Counted from the first letter of the stretch, positions 44,428 through 55,887 are shown. The stretch is 64,000 nt of DNA from Massariosphaeria phaeospora (GCA_011032825.1 JAADJZ010000008.1:992001-1056000); one strand, 5' to 3'. Numbers and translations: made by a program. Notes: generated by a model not told the origin, from the sequence alone.

Positions 44428-47048
44428 CTAGTAGCGGTACGCTACCTGGCGCTCCGGCGAGCCGGTCTTCTTTCTGGCTTTGGGCCTCAGGTAGGGGTTG
44501 TTGTTCCTCAGAGGCAGATCGTTGGATTGCGAGGCGTCGGAAACAACGGAGACATCGCGATGGCGGAGGATGGACGGGCCGGTAGGCGATCGAGTTTTCT
44601 CCTTTGCTAGGGCACGGCCTTTGAATGCGGATAGCAGATCCTGACGCTCTTGCTCGACGTCGCTTGTGAGATCGATGGTCGTGTTTTGTGGTGGGGGAGG
44701 GTCCGTGGGAATTTGTGGACCGGGGGTATGGGCTGAGGTGGTTGGAGTCGCTGGAGATAGGGGATTCTTGGGTGGCCTGTGTTGTGGGGGTGGGTCTTGG
44801 GTGCGACCGGGTGTTTGGACGGCCGTGTGCGTGGGAAGCGGCGTTGGACGTGGCTGCGGTGTTAGGTGATGCGCTGCAAGCGGATTAATCACATGTTGTT
44901 GCTGCCGCCATTGCTGCCGCAGTATGGCTCCATGGTCGACCACCGGCGGCGTATACACTGGAAGCATTGTTGCCATAGGAGCCACTTGGTTGGTAGGGAT
45001 CGTCATTGGGGTTGGCACGGGAGGCGTTGGACGAGCCGTTATTGATGCTGACATGGGAGGTGCCATAGGGGCTGTCATGGAAACCGCCGAGGAAGGGAGA
45101 GGGGCCATGGTGACCATGGGCGCATCAGGAGCCCGAAAACCGTTTAACTCTGATACTTGATTCTGACGTGCTTCTATGGGGTTTGGATATGGAGCTGTGA
45201 ACTGGTGTTTGAGTCAGAGGCGGGAGAGATGGTATCGGTTTAGCGTCCGCTACGTTGTTGATCTCCTCTGGATTTATCGTTGCGGTCGCAGATGCTGGAG
45301 ATGCTGGCGTGCTGAGCGAGTCTGGTGGAAAGAAATTTGGTTCCGGTTCATCGTCGTCTAATACCATTGGGTCTGTGGTCGACGAACCGGCTCTGAGCTG
45401 ATTCACACCAGAGGTGTTTGACCGCTGCGTAGCCTTTTTGGAGCTCGAGTTGACACGCTGGCGTTTGGGTGGTGGAGGCTCGACAGGAAGTGTCGGAGGC
45501 TTGTCCTCTGTCTTGATCGTGTCGGACCCGCCAGGCTTGATTGTCGGAGGCTTCGTTTTTGCTGTAGGTCTTCCCCGCTTTACACCAGCTATCATTGGTG
45601 CTTGTTTTGTGCCTTTCGGAGTATGCGCCGACGGCTTCACACTCCGGTCAATGGTGCTCCCATCGATGGCGCCTCGAATCTGCTCCAAATCGTCGATGAA
45701 ATCCCAGATAAACTTCCACACTTGAGGGTTCATCCGTAAGTCGGTAAAGTTCTCACGCAGAGCCGTCCGCAAGGCGCTAATGTCTCCAAGCAAAAGCCTG
45801 TTGTTTCTCGTATCAGAGTACATTGATATGAGCACAACTATGCCTATCATCTCAATTGGGGCAAATGTCTGCACACCTCTCAAGTGTTTGTCCTCATTCG
45901 TGAACGTATCGGGCGATTGAGTGAGCAGGTCCTTGAAAGTACTGAATACGCTCGCCAGATGTGATTTTATTCCGTCGTCAACAGCACCCATGTTATTCAG
46001 CAACTTCGGCAGAGCTGCAAAATTAGTCTTGAGAACGGGAACGCCATTAGCGGTAGATGTATGCTGTACTTCAAGGATCTGACTGAAACATGCCAAAGCT
46101 AACTGGAAATCTTTGGCGCGTGCTCGATCTCGTAGTAACGAGAAGACGTCAGAGAAGTCTTCCACGTACAGCCTCGCGAGCTCCTGCCATAAACCAGTAG
46201 ACGCACGCATCTTTTCCGCTAGGGTAAGTTGGACGCCCTTCTGCACCCTAGCGAACAAGTCTTCCTCCTGCTCAGGCGAGAGATCCAGGAACTCGAAGGA
46301 TACAAAGTCTTTAGCTAGGAACTGTTTCTGTTTCTCTTCGGATAGGATCTTTCTGCGTTTGCTAGTAGAATTGCCGCAGAAATACCATTTTTCACCTCGG
46401 TGATCGTGGCAAGGGATAATGCCCATGACGAAGGCTCGCACGGAAGATAAACGTTGCTTTCCGTCAACGCACACCAGACTGTAGTTGGATGTTGCATCAT
46501 CGTCGTCTTGGACGGCGCGCGTCTTTTTGTTCAGGATTATGGGCGGAATATAGAAGTTTTCTATGCAATAGTGAGTGGTGAGGCGGAAAGTGACGACCGT
46601 GCTGACTACTAACCCATCAACGAATTGATCAACCCAGTCATGCGGTCAGCTGTGTCGCCTGTTAGCAAAATTCCCATGGCTCTTTGAGAGAGTCAACCCT
46701 ACCCGTCCATACGACGTCTCTCTGATAATCGGGATTAACGTCGATGAGGCCATCATTCAACCCCTCTATGCCGTACCGTTAATTTTGAATCCAAGCGCGG
46801 ATCGATGTACTTACTGATGAGATACGCCAGCGTCCGCATGCCCACGAATGGCTTCGGAAGCTGAGGCTTGGGCCTGTAAACAGAGTCATCCGCCTCACGC
46901 GACCCGTCATCAAAGAAATCGACGTCATCAGTCTCCTCTTCATCTTTGACGGCGGGGTAAAACTACACGTCAGCAACTATTGTATTGTTGTAACGGAGTA
47001 CTGAGACTTGGCGCTTACCTGGCGTTGCGGGACGACCTCGACGTCCAT
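44428..47048 (-). CDS. GmrSD/DUF262 N-terminal-domain protein
   Basis: 788-residue protein, exons 47048-47019, 46962-46815, 46765-46703, 46658-46614, 46560-45254 and 45201-44428. Five introns of 44-56 bp crowd the 5' end and the sixth region is spliced near the 3' end. The joined N-terminus shows the DUF262 pattern: IDVNPDYQRDVVW, then MTGLINSLMENFYIPPIIL, then LVCVDGKQRLSSVRAF, the DG(Q/K)QR motif. In bacteria this ParB-like domain forms the NTPase half of GmrSD type IV restriction systems that act on modified DNA. Fungal versions are nuclear-encoded orphans of unknown role. No HNH or GmrD nuclease half is visible. Residues from about 330 on are disordered, with basic patches (KRGRPTAKTK, PPPPKRQRV) and an acidic one (LDDDEPEP), suggesting a nuclear protein. 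The last intron (52 bp) could be retained, which would end the protein at 45125 instead. Confidence 0.83.
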
Positions 47049-47293
47049 TCGAGCCTACCCTGGCATGTTGTTATGTTGTTGGCGGAGGGGCGGTGAGCCG
47101 CCTGTAGGCGAGGAGCCAATACCCCTACTACGCTAGTACGTTTTTGGCTGCTACTATACCATTAAGTTACTATGCTTTAGAATCTGTTACAGCATATTAA
47201 ACTTTCTATTATTATTTCTCGCAGGTAGGTAAAGGTTAGAAGTAGGTTCTGCAGAAGAAAGAAAAGTAGAGGAGGAGCTCTTTATGTAACTAC
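47049..47293. other. Promoter side of DUF262 gene up to retrotransposon
   Basis: 245 bp between the DUF262 start and the retrotransposon. It includes the left copy of the target duplication ACTAC (47289-47293). The stretch from 47140 is AT-rich. Confidence 0.6.
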
Positions 47294-47581
47294 TGTAATG
47301 GGCTGAAAGCCCTATGGATTGCCTCGGTCGTAGGACCTTGGTGGCTATTGACGCTGTACGTAACAGCTCCGACGATACCCAGAAGAGCCCCGCTGGTTTC
47401 CGGTTAACGAAGGCCCTGCGGTATTGGGTCTCTACATAGCCTCCGAAAGCGCTCCGCAGGTGCTCCGGAGGCTGACTAACTATAAGGTATATAGAGCTCT
47501 CTTGTCCGCGCTATGGATAGACTCTATCGAATTCATCACATTCTTTATCTAGAACCTGCCTTCCTAGGCGATCCCCTTTTA
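47294..47581 (+). repeat. 5' LTR
   Basis: 288 bp starting TGTAATGG and ending CCCCTTTTA. The right LTR ends CCCCTTTCA, so the canonical terminal CA was changed to TA here, a C-to-T change. It shows eight transitions and no transversions against the 3' LTR. Confidence 0.93.
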
Positions 47582-47714
47582 TTTGAATTCGATCAATCCC
47601 TACGCAGTGAAGGTCGTGAGATCTTTAAAGAGTACGACACTTTCAGAAGTTAAAAGCAACTTCTGAGAAACTCTAAGACGCAGCGAAAAAGGTTTTCGGA
47701 ACCAAATCGCTACG

Positions 47715-49020
47715 ATGGACGGCACCTAAGATGAGTATATCTAGATGCTGGTTGTGGAAGCCCGCAGGCTAGAAAGCGAAGGCCGAAGCGGCGAAGCAAT
47801 CAAGGAAGCTCTACGAGAGCTAATAAACAACGACAGACTCGATGTAAAAACTCGAGAGATCTGTCTCAATGCGGCGGAAGCCACATATATGAAGATATTC
47901 GTTACAGAACCCGTAATAGGACCACCCGGAAGGGTGACAAACGATTAGCTACTAGCAGCGAAGCTAGTCCTCGCAGGACCTTCGAATTCTAAGCGGCTAG
48001 TTAATGACGAGAGTGCGAGAGCTCAGGCACTCATCGAAACACTGCAAAATCAGGTTCGGATCCTCCAGGAGGAAAAGAGGGCCACGCTAGCAACACCGCC
48101 GACTCCCCTTAGTATCCCGAGAGCCTCTACGCTAATTACAAAGCGCAACAAGATGCCTAACCTAGCCCAGTTCGACGGAACAAGGTTAGACTACAGACGG
48201 TTTAAAGTTTAGGTAGAGAACAAGATGCTTAATGACGAGGACCTAATTGGGAACTTATGCGGCTACATCTACAACCGCCTAACAGGGCAAGCGGCTACTA
48301 CTAGACTCGCCTGGTATTAGGAACACCGTAACGGAACGGCAAAGGAGTTCTGGGAGTACCTTGACGGGCACTACCAAGACCACATGCGAGCGCAGAAAGC
48401 GCTCAACCAACTCTTCGCTCTTAGGCAGAAGAAGATGTCTTTTTAAGAGTACAATAAGGAATTCATGCGCCTCGCGTACGACGCAAAAATGACAGGCAAC
48501 GTAGCTACATTAAAGAATTGGTACGAAGCAGGGCTTCGCGCCGATCTACAGGACAAAATAGTCAGCGTTATTGTCTTTCTAGCATGGCAACTCTAGGACC
48601 TAATAGAACGGGTTACCTAGATTGAGGAGAACCTAAACCGCGCGAAGGCAAACAACTAGTAGCGGATAGTACCAAATTAATCGATAAGCGACACGGAGGC
48701 TATGGACTAAGAGCTAGCAACTAAGGCCGCTACCTAGGCAGTCCGCGCGGCTACTAACAACAAGAAGAAAAAGCGAGCCAAATAGGCAGACAACGCAGAG
48801 ATAACAAGACAACGAGAGAATTACCTTTGCTTTCGATGTAGTTTAGCAACTTACATGTCTAATAAATGTAAGCTCGCGGCCTTAAAGAAGCCCGCTACAA
48901 CTTAAAAAGCGATTTCTGAACTAGTTAAGACAACAGCAAAGGTTAAAGAAGTCTCTAAGTTTGACGACTTAGAAAACTAGACACTTCTAACCAAAAGCGC
49001 GGTTAGGAGTAGTAGAAAAA
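47715..49020 (+). pseudogene. gag pseudogene of the gypsy element
   Basis: One frame from the ATG at 47715 to about 49000 can be read through many stops. It has a retrotransposon-gag capsid region (LAQFDGTRLDYRRFKV; the EFWEYLDGHYQD region; LRQKKMSF) and a degenerate zinc knuckle at 48828-48876 (CFRC ... C). Two stops occur within the first ten codons. The right boundary is approximate. The coding potential is lost. Confidence 0.8.
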
Positions 49021-49437
49021 GAACACGGTTTCTTTATTAGATGAGTTTCTGAAGTTCCGCTAGCGCTAGCTGAACAGGAAACCACTTACAGTACATGCAA
49101 TTATTAATCAATCTATTTTCGCTTTAGCAATGCTCGACTCCGGGTGTACTACCTATAGTCTTGTTAGCAAAAAGTTTTGTAAAAAAAACTGTTTCCTGCG
49201 TATTTCGATAAAAGAAAGGCCTGTAGTAGGCATTAGCGAACAAGTCGTTAAAGTTACGGAAGCTGCCTAGTTTACAATGGACCTAGACAGGCACGAACAA
49301 ACAGTTTAAGCGTACGTTATAACTAAGAATAACGAATACGATATTATTCTAGAGCGCTTATAAATAGACGGAAGCTAGGTAACGCTAGCTTTGGCAAAGA
49401 AATTGATTTTCATTTATTTAACCGAAACACGCGTGCG

Positions 49438-49830
49438 TACGCTGGCGAATGGGTAGGGGGTACCCATCGATGGGTATAGGTTGGGTTATGGGTCGCACAG
49501 ACCTTGGGTTAAGGTTGGGTTAGAGTTAACCTAGCGTGGGTAGGGGTTGGGTTAGGGTGGTCAAAGCTCTGGGTTGGGGGTTAGGTTAGGGTTACCTAAA
49601 TAGTTAAGAAACTGTGATAAGTAAATGTGATAAATATACATAGAAAACTTAATATTAATATAGGTTGTAAATATTATGTAAGACCCAACCACAACCCTAA
49701 GCTTTGACCACTCTAACCCAACCTCTACCCAAGCTGCTTAGTAACTAGCGCGGGTTAAGGCTAGGGTTGGGTTGAGGTCTGACGTAAGCTAACCCAACCC
49801 TAACCCAACCTCTACCCATTTACCAGCCTA
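49438..49830. mobile_element. hAT-type MITE with telomere-like repeats, copy 1
   Basis: 393 bp flanked by an exact 8-bp duplication CGCGTGCG (49430-49437, 49831-49838). The ends are inverted repeats: TACGCTGGCGAATGGGTAG left, and TAGGCTGGTAAATGGGTAG reading in from the right. An 8-bp duplication plus TA.GCTGG ends indicates the hAT superfamily. It has no coding capacity. Much of its length is degenerate GGGTTAGGGTT on the left and the complement on the right, so the whole element can fold into a hairpin around an AT-rich centre. Confidence 0.9.
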
Positions 49831-50234
49831 CGCGTGCGGAGCTAGGAAAAAAGAAAGCTTAAACAGAAGCCTCAGCAAGTGTTCGCGGCCGCGTTCGGAA
49901 TAATAATGTAGCAGTCTAAAAAAAAAGACTTTAGCGTTAAGATCTTCGCTGCGTCTATGGCGGACATTTAGAAAGCTTTCTAAACTAAAGTAGTAGTTAA
50001 CCTACGCCTAACGCTGCTCTACTAGATAAAAAATTAGTATACAGCGTTTATGCAGTTTGAGGCTAACAAATTATCTTCTTACTAGAGCCTAATAGACTAC
50101 GGCATCAAACTAATTAAAAAGGACGAGAAAAAAGCAGAGGTCCTATAGAAACCTTTGTATAACATGTCTAAAAACGAACTATTAGTCTTGCAAAAGCAGC
50201 TTACCGCGCATTTAGATTGCGAGTTTATTAGAGT

Positions 50235-50627
50235 TACGCTGGCGAATAGGTAGGGGGTACCCATCGATGGGTATAGGTTGGGTTATGAGTCGCACAGACC
50301 TTGGGTTAAAGTTGGGTTAGAGTTAACCTAGCGTGGGTAGGGGTTGGGTTAGGGTGGTCAAAGCTCTGGGTTGGGGGTTAGGTTAGGGTTACCTAAATAG
50401 TTAAGAAACTGTGATAAGTAAATGTGATAAATATACATAGAAAACTTAATATTAATATAGGTTGTAAATATTATGTAAGACCCAACCACAACCCTAAGCT
50501 TTGACCACTCTAACCCAACCTCTACCCAAGCTGCTTAGTAACTAGCGCGGGTTAAGGCTAGGGTTGGGTTGAGGTCTGACGTAAGCTAACCCAACCCTAA
50601 CCCAACCTCTACCCATTTACCAGCCTA
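50235..50627. mobile_element. hAT-type MITE with telomere-like repeats, copy 2
   Basis: 393 bp, same orientation as copy 1, flanked by the 8-bp duplication ATTAGAGT (50227-50234, 50628-50635). It differs from copy 1 at only three positions, all G in copy 1 and A in copy 2. The two copies therefore moved recently relative to the decay of the surrounding retrotransposon. Confidence 0.9.
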
Positions 50628-53600
50628 ATTAGAGTAAGTCGCTCTTAGGCCGAAGCGTTGGTGTTGTTTGCGAAGAAACCTAGTAGAGAGCTACGCTTTT
50701 GCGTAGACTATCGGGCGCTCAACGCTATTACGAAAAAGAACTAATACCCGCTGCCTTTGATTTACGAAACTTTAAATTAAATTAGCTAGGCTAAATAGTT
50801 TACTAAGCTGGACGTTATTTAGGCCTTTTACAAAGTCCAGATTGCTAAAGGAAACAAGTAGAAAACGGCTTTCCGTACAAGATTTAGATTGTACGAATAA
50901 ATAGTTTGCCTATTTAGCCTTGCTAACGCTTTAAGTACGTTCTAGCAGTTTATTAACTACACTTTGCATAATTACATTAACGTTAACGCCTTTGCATACT
51001 TAGATAATGTACTTATCTACTTTAAAAGTTCTCGAAAGGACTACTAACGACGTGTTAAAGAGGTTGTTGACAAGTTAGAAAAAGCGGAGTTACAACTCGA
51101 TATTAAGAAATGCGAGTTTGAAGTAACTAAAACTAAATACTTTAGTTTTATTATCGAGGTAGGCAAGGAAATTAGCATGGATCTAGAAAAGGTCCGCGCG
51201 ATTTTCGAATAGAAGGCTCTAGCTTTAGTTAAAAAAGTGCAAAGCTTCGTTGGTTTTGCAAACTTTTACTAGCAGTTCATTTGCGCCTTTTTTGCAATCG
51301 TTTCTCTACTAACAGAGTTAACAAGAAAAAGCGTTGAATTTCGTTGGGAGCTCAAACAACAGGAAGCGTTTGACACGCTCAAGAAAGAGTTCATATCTAG
51401 GCCGTTATTAGCCTATTTTAACCTCGATTTGAAGACTGCTATTGAAGCAGACGCTTTGGGAATAGCTACCGAAAAGGCGCTTCTCTAGAAAGCAAAGAAC
51501 AACTTGTAGCAAGCAGTAGCCTACTACTCTGCCAAAATGTTACCTGCAAAGTTCAACTACACTATTCACGACAAGGAATTATTAGCAGTAATTAAATGCA
51601 TTACTAAATAAAAAGCGGAGCTTAAAGCAGTGCTGAAGATTACGGTTTACACTAACTACAAGAACCTTTTGTACTTTACTACAGCGAGGTTACTAACAAA
51701 GCAACATGTCCGCTAGGCGAACATTCTTTCTAAACACAACCTAGAGTTTGTGTACCGCTCTAGGGCGGCTAATAAAAAGGCAGACGCTTTTTCACGGAAA
51801 GAGCAGAATCTCTCTTAAAACTAGAACGATGTTCAGCTGAAAAGCCGTGAATTTTAACTTTTCAAACTAACTAATGTGTCAAACGAGGATGACATTACAG
51901 AAGAAACTTCGAGCGTGATCTGCGCGTTCCCGCTCTATAGCACCCTAATTCTAACGCTAAATGTACTCGCTAGTAGGCTCGATGCCTCCTACAAAGCAGA
52001 TGTAGCGGAAGCTTCGAGGCAGAATGTTCTTTTTTAGATCAAAAGTGCAGGCTTCGAGAAGCAGGATGCTGCGGGTCTTAGATAGAATGCTGTTAGACAA
52101 GAAAAAGATGCTAGCACAAAAGACAATTCTAAGGATAATGCAAAAGAGCTGTTCTTAGATAAACTTTAGAATAGAGAAGTTTAAGAAGACAATTTGTACC
52201 GGGAAGCCTTAGAGGCCGTAAAAAAAAGCTAAACTAAAAGAAGTACCCGTAGGAAGTTTTCTTTGGGCCTTTAATTAAAAGCGTCCTTAGCGGATTGCGC
52301 TGTTGAAAACGACGCGCTCCTCTATCGAGAAAAGAGATAGGTGCCGAAAACGTATCAACTGCGCACTAGATTGATCTCCGGAGCCTACGACCTGCCTATC
52401 GCAGAGCACTCTAGCAAAGAGAACACCTACAATATCCTTAAGAGGGATTTCTTCTAGCTAAGGATAAGCTCGGACATCTAATGGTACATCGCTAACTGCG
52501 ATGCATGTAAACGAGCGAAACTATAGCGAGAGATAAAAAGTAGTTTTCTTCGCCTACTCTCCGTTCTAGACAGGATCTGGAAAGAACTTTCTATAGACTT
52601 TATTACTAACCTGCTAGAAAGCGAGGGGTGCACGAATTTGCTAGTAATCACAGACTAGCTAAGTAAAGATATAATCTTAATTTTTATAGCGAAAATTAAC
52701 GCTGTCTCCGTAGCGAAGGTATTTATCGAGAGAGTAGTAGCCTACTACTAGCTCCCTAACGCTATCGTTTCTAACTGAAAAGCACAATTCGTAAGCAACT
52801 TTTAAAAAACACTTTGCGCAGAGCTAGAGATAACAAGACAGCTCTCGACAGCTTTCCACCCGGAAACTAACGAAGCTACAGAGAAAGCAAATTCAACAAT
52901 CGAGACTGTCTTAAGGCCGTTTGTGAACTAAGACTAGAAGAACTAAGCGCAGCTATGCTCTATTGTACAAATCGCAATCTAGAAACGAGAAGCAGTGTTG
53001 ACAAAAGTAAGCCCTTTTTTTCTCCAGCATGGTTACGAGATGGACTCAATCCAGCTTCGAGCAGAGGAGAGGGCGGATACGCTCCACTAGGCAACTTTGG
53101 ACCCTAAGCGAAGCGCAGCGGAAATAGCCAAAAAGATAAAAAAAGTTATCAACTTCGCGCAAGCTGCTATGGCGGAGGCCCAACAGGAGCAGAAAAAATA
53201 GGCAAATCGACATAGAAAAGAGGCGCCGCTGCTCCGAGTAGGAGATAAAGTGTAGTTGCAATACAGAAAACACATCTCTAATAGGCGCCCAAGCAAGAAA
53301 CTAGACTAGAAAAATAGCAAATATACAGTCTTACAAGTTAAGTTTCTAAGCAACGTAGTTTTAGACACACTTCTTAAGATAAATCCAACATTTCTAATGG
53401 ATAGGCTTAGACTCGCGGCAGACAATCCTTTGGAGGGCCAGACAGTGTCTGATTGGCGCCCGGAGAGCGTTACCGTAGAAAGCGAGCAGGAATAGCTAGT
53501 CGAGCGCATTACGAGCGAGCGCTAGAAGAAGGTTAGAAGAGGCCAGAGGCTGGAATATCAAGTCAAATGAACTGGCTATAACTAGCCTACATAGGAACCA

Positions 53601-53662
53601 GCGCTAGAACTCGAAGACACAGAAGCCTTATCCGCCTAGCAAGAATTTTCGGCGGCCTACTA

Positions 53663-55776
53663 CCGAGGATGTGCGTGTAATGCTCGTGTTCGCGTAATGC
53701 TCACCCTAACTACATTACTGCGATAGCAAGTATAAGGCTGCGCAACCACCCACAATAGCTATTATTAAAAGATAACTTAGTGTATTGTTCTATAGAGGTA
53801 GCTCTACAACTTTGGCTATCTAAGTTTTGCCGGAAGATTAACGGCCCGGCCGCGCCGGGTGAGGGTTGGTGGAGGCGCTGGTGCAGGCACCTCCTCAGCA
53901 GCACCCCTAACAGCACTACCTACGCGTCGTTCTTTTACCTAAGGCTTACAGGTACGGGGCTTTGATACCTTGCAATTACAATCCTAGTGTTGTTGTTGCA
54001 ATTTTTTGGCGTCGTTGGCTCGTTTTTGAGCATCGCGCTCGGCCGCCTTTACAGCCCTCTCCTCCTCCTGCGCCTTCTTGAGTCTTTCACGCTCAACCCG
54101 CCTAATCCGAGCCTGCTCTTTCTGAATACGTTTAGCCTCGGCTTTCATATCCTTCGTCCTAAGTCGCTTAAGTCGCTCCTTCTCCTCCTCCTCCTCTCTC
54201 TGTACCCTCCGATTAGTGGCATGGCGGATTGTCCTTGGTGATAGAAGTTGAGCCCTTCAATGAGCCTCTCTATTCATCTGAAGATCTAGAGCGTTAATAG
54301 GGGTTTCATAGTCCCTCTGCTTTCGTCCTAAGGCGAACTTAAGGCCGTTGTTTTCGTATTCCACAATAGCTTGCTGCGCTTGTAGTGAAAGAAGCGTTTC
54401 CTTCACTATCTCAGCCTCACGGCTACCAGGGGTGATAGGCTTACTCATAAGCGACTGGATCGAAGCCCTATTAACCGTATCAATCGTAGTAGGGTACTTA
54501 GGGGACTCTGGCGTTGTATTGCGGAACTTTTTAAGCACTTGCTCAGCGTCAAATGGAGCAATACTAGTGGTCGAAAATGAGCTTCGAACGTTGGCGACAG
54601 TGAAGGAAGCATCCTAGGCATCTTTGAATAGGTGGTAGAAGTTGCCTTTCTTAAGGGATAGTAGCCCTTGTGTCTTCTCTAGGTAATCTTCCAAGGCTGT
54701 GCCATACGCTCTGCTAAGGGGGGAGAAGAGGCCTACATCTAGCGGCTGCAACGTATGAGTACTATGAGGAGGTAGCAACAAGGGTAGAATCCTCCGGGGA
54801 CGACAGTAGTCCATAAACTCCTGTGTATAATGGGATAAGTGGCCATCTAGAAGGAGTAATCGGTAACGTAGAGAGTTCTTGTCCTTGGTATACCTATTAA
54901 ACACGTCCCTCAGCCAAGCTACCCCCATGTCGTTGTTGCTCCATCCCGTCTGGGTTGTGCCTACTATTACCTCATCGTCCTCGTACTCTATATCCTTCGT
55001 CCAGCGTTCTTGAATGTTACCAGAAGTTGAGCTATACAGTACGCTTGGTAGCAGCGCGCTTCCATCAGCACAAACGGCTGCTATCACCGTCAACCACTCC
55101 CTTGACCCATCTTGAATAGGTTAACGACGTCCTCCTCGCTCCCATGAGTCTCTACTAAAGACTCTGTGGCTACCTTCACCTCTACCAAGGTGGAAGCCCT
55201 TCTCATCCATATTGTATATATCAGACGGTCGGCAGTGGTATTTGCGAAGGATTTTGTCGAGATCGCGAAACCACCACTCGTATTTGTATAGAGAATCTGC
55301 CCTATGGCGGAGACGGTCCTTCCCCTTGCCGTGATGCGATTTCAGCTCATCTTTGTGACGGGCGAGGAAGCGCGTCACCCAAGTTTCTGAGGCAGGCTTC
55401 CTGGCAATTGAAGCGCATAAATTCCGCAGCATCCGCCTGCTAGGTGGCAAGCCCTCCTCAGTCAACCGTCTGATATGTCCTATGAGATCCAACTCTTGTT
55501 GTGGGCTGAGGTGTCGCTGGTTGATTGATTTGGTGGCATACGCGTCACATTTGCCTTGATGTCGGCGGGCGAGCGTGTGGCGTGATACACCAAAGTGGAG
55601 GGCAACTTTTGTATACGAGGATCGTGCATTCGATGGCTGCGATTCTAAAAATTCAATCGCTGCATTGATCGGATCCATATTGGGTGGGATATCGCGTGTG
55701 GAAGTTATAGGTAAAACGGTGTTGTTGTGTTGGGGTGAGCATTACGCGAACACGAGCATTACGCGCACATCCTCGG
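53663..55776 (-). mobile_element. Fot1/pogo-like DNA transposon
   Basis: 2114-bp Tc1/mariner-superfamily element flanked by TA (53661-53662, 55777-55778). Terminal inverted repeats of about 48 bp start CCGAGGATGTGCG and contain GTAATGCTC twice; the two ends differ by two C/T changes. It carries one transposase gene on the minus strand. It landed in the last part of the pol gene, and the pol frame resumes beyond it. Confidence 0.92.
53984..55678 (-). pseudogene. Fot1/pogo transposase with three in-frame stops
   Basis: A single frame of 564 codons from ATG 55678 to the final TAG at 53984. It is broken by TAA at 55123-55121, TAG at 54616-54614 and TGA at 54259-54257; there is no frameshift. The N-terminus holds an HTH of the psq type (ALHFGVSRHTLARRHQ) and a CENPB/Tc5-type HTH (LPPSRRMLRNLCASIA, WVTRFLARHKDEL). 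The DDE_1 catalytic domain shows the aspartates in IYNMDEKGF, LLLDGHLSHYT and LQPLDVGLF. A long Lys/Glu/Arg coiled coil closes the protein. Each stop is a C-to-T or G-to-A step from CAA, CAG/TGG or CGA, as RIP produces. Length and motifs otherwise fit an intact fungal Fot1-type enzyme. Confidence 0.9.
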
Positions 55777-55887
55777 TAGGACGCTAATAGAAAATTGCTA
55801 AAAGACTTTCGAAACGGCACGCCTTTAGAAAGGACGCTAAGACGCCGACGGAGTAAGTAAATTGCTGCAGATTAGAGAGGGAGCTTA

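Larger units (their letters stand above)
48990..55860 (+). pseudogene. pol pseudogene (PR-RT-RH-IN) of the gypsy element
   Basis: After skipping the two MITEs and the Fot1 element, one frame, different from that of gag, runs from about 48990 to a stop at 55858-55860, 27 bp before the 3' LTR. The protease has DSG at 49136-49144. The reverse transcriptase has [11 protein letters not shown] near 50695 and YLDN where YLDD is expected (50997-51008). RNase H follows near 51400-51800. The integrase shows CDACKRA, LSIDFITNL, a VSN in place of the catalytic VSD (52767-52775) and the downstream Glu. Both catalytic Asp losses are G-to-A changes. Dozens of in-frame stops, nearly all TAG, make it non-functional. 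Confidence 0.85.

Noticed and set aside
47582..47610. Primer-binding site of the retrotransposon
   Set aside because: The bases after the 5' LTR do not start with TGG, and a tRNA match cannot be shown by eye; RIP may have altered it.
49430..50635. Internal telomere or chromosome-fusion scar
   Set aside because: The TTAGGG-like tracts lie inside two bounded 393-bp elements with terminal inverted repeats and 8-bp target duplications, so transposition explains them.
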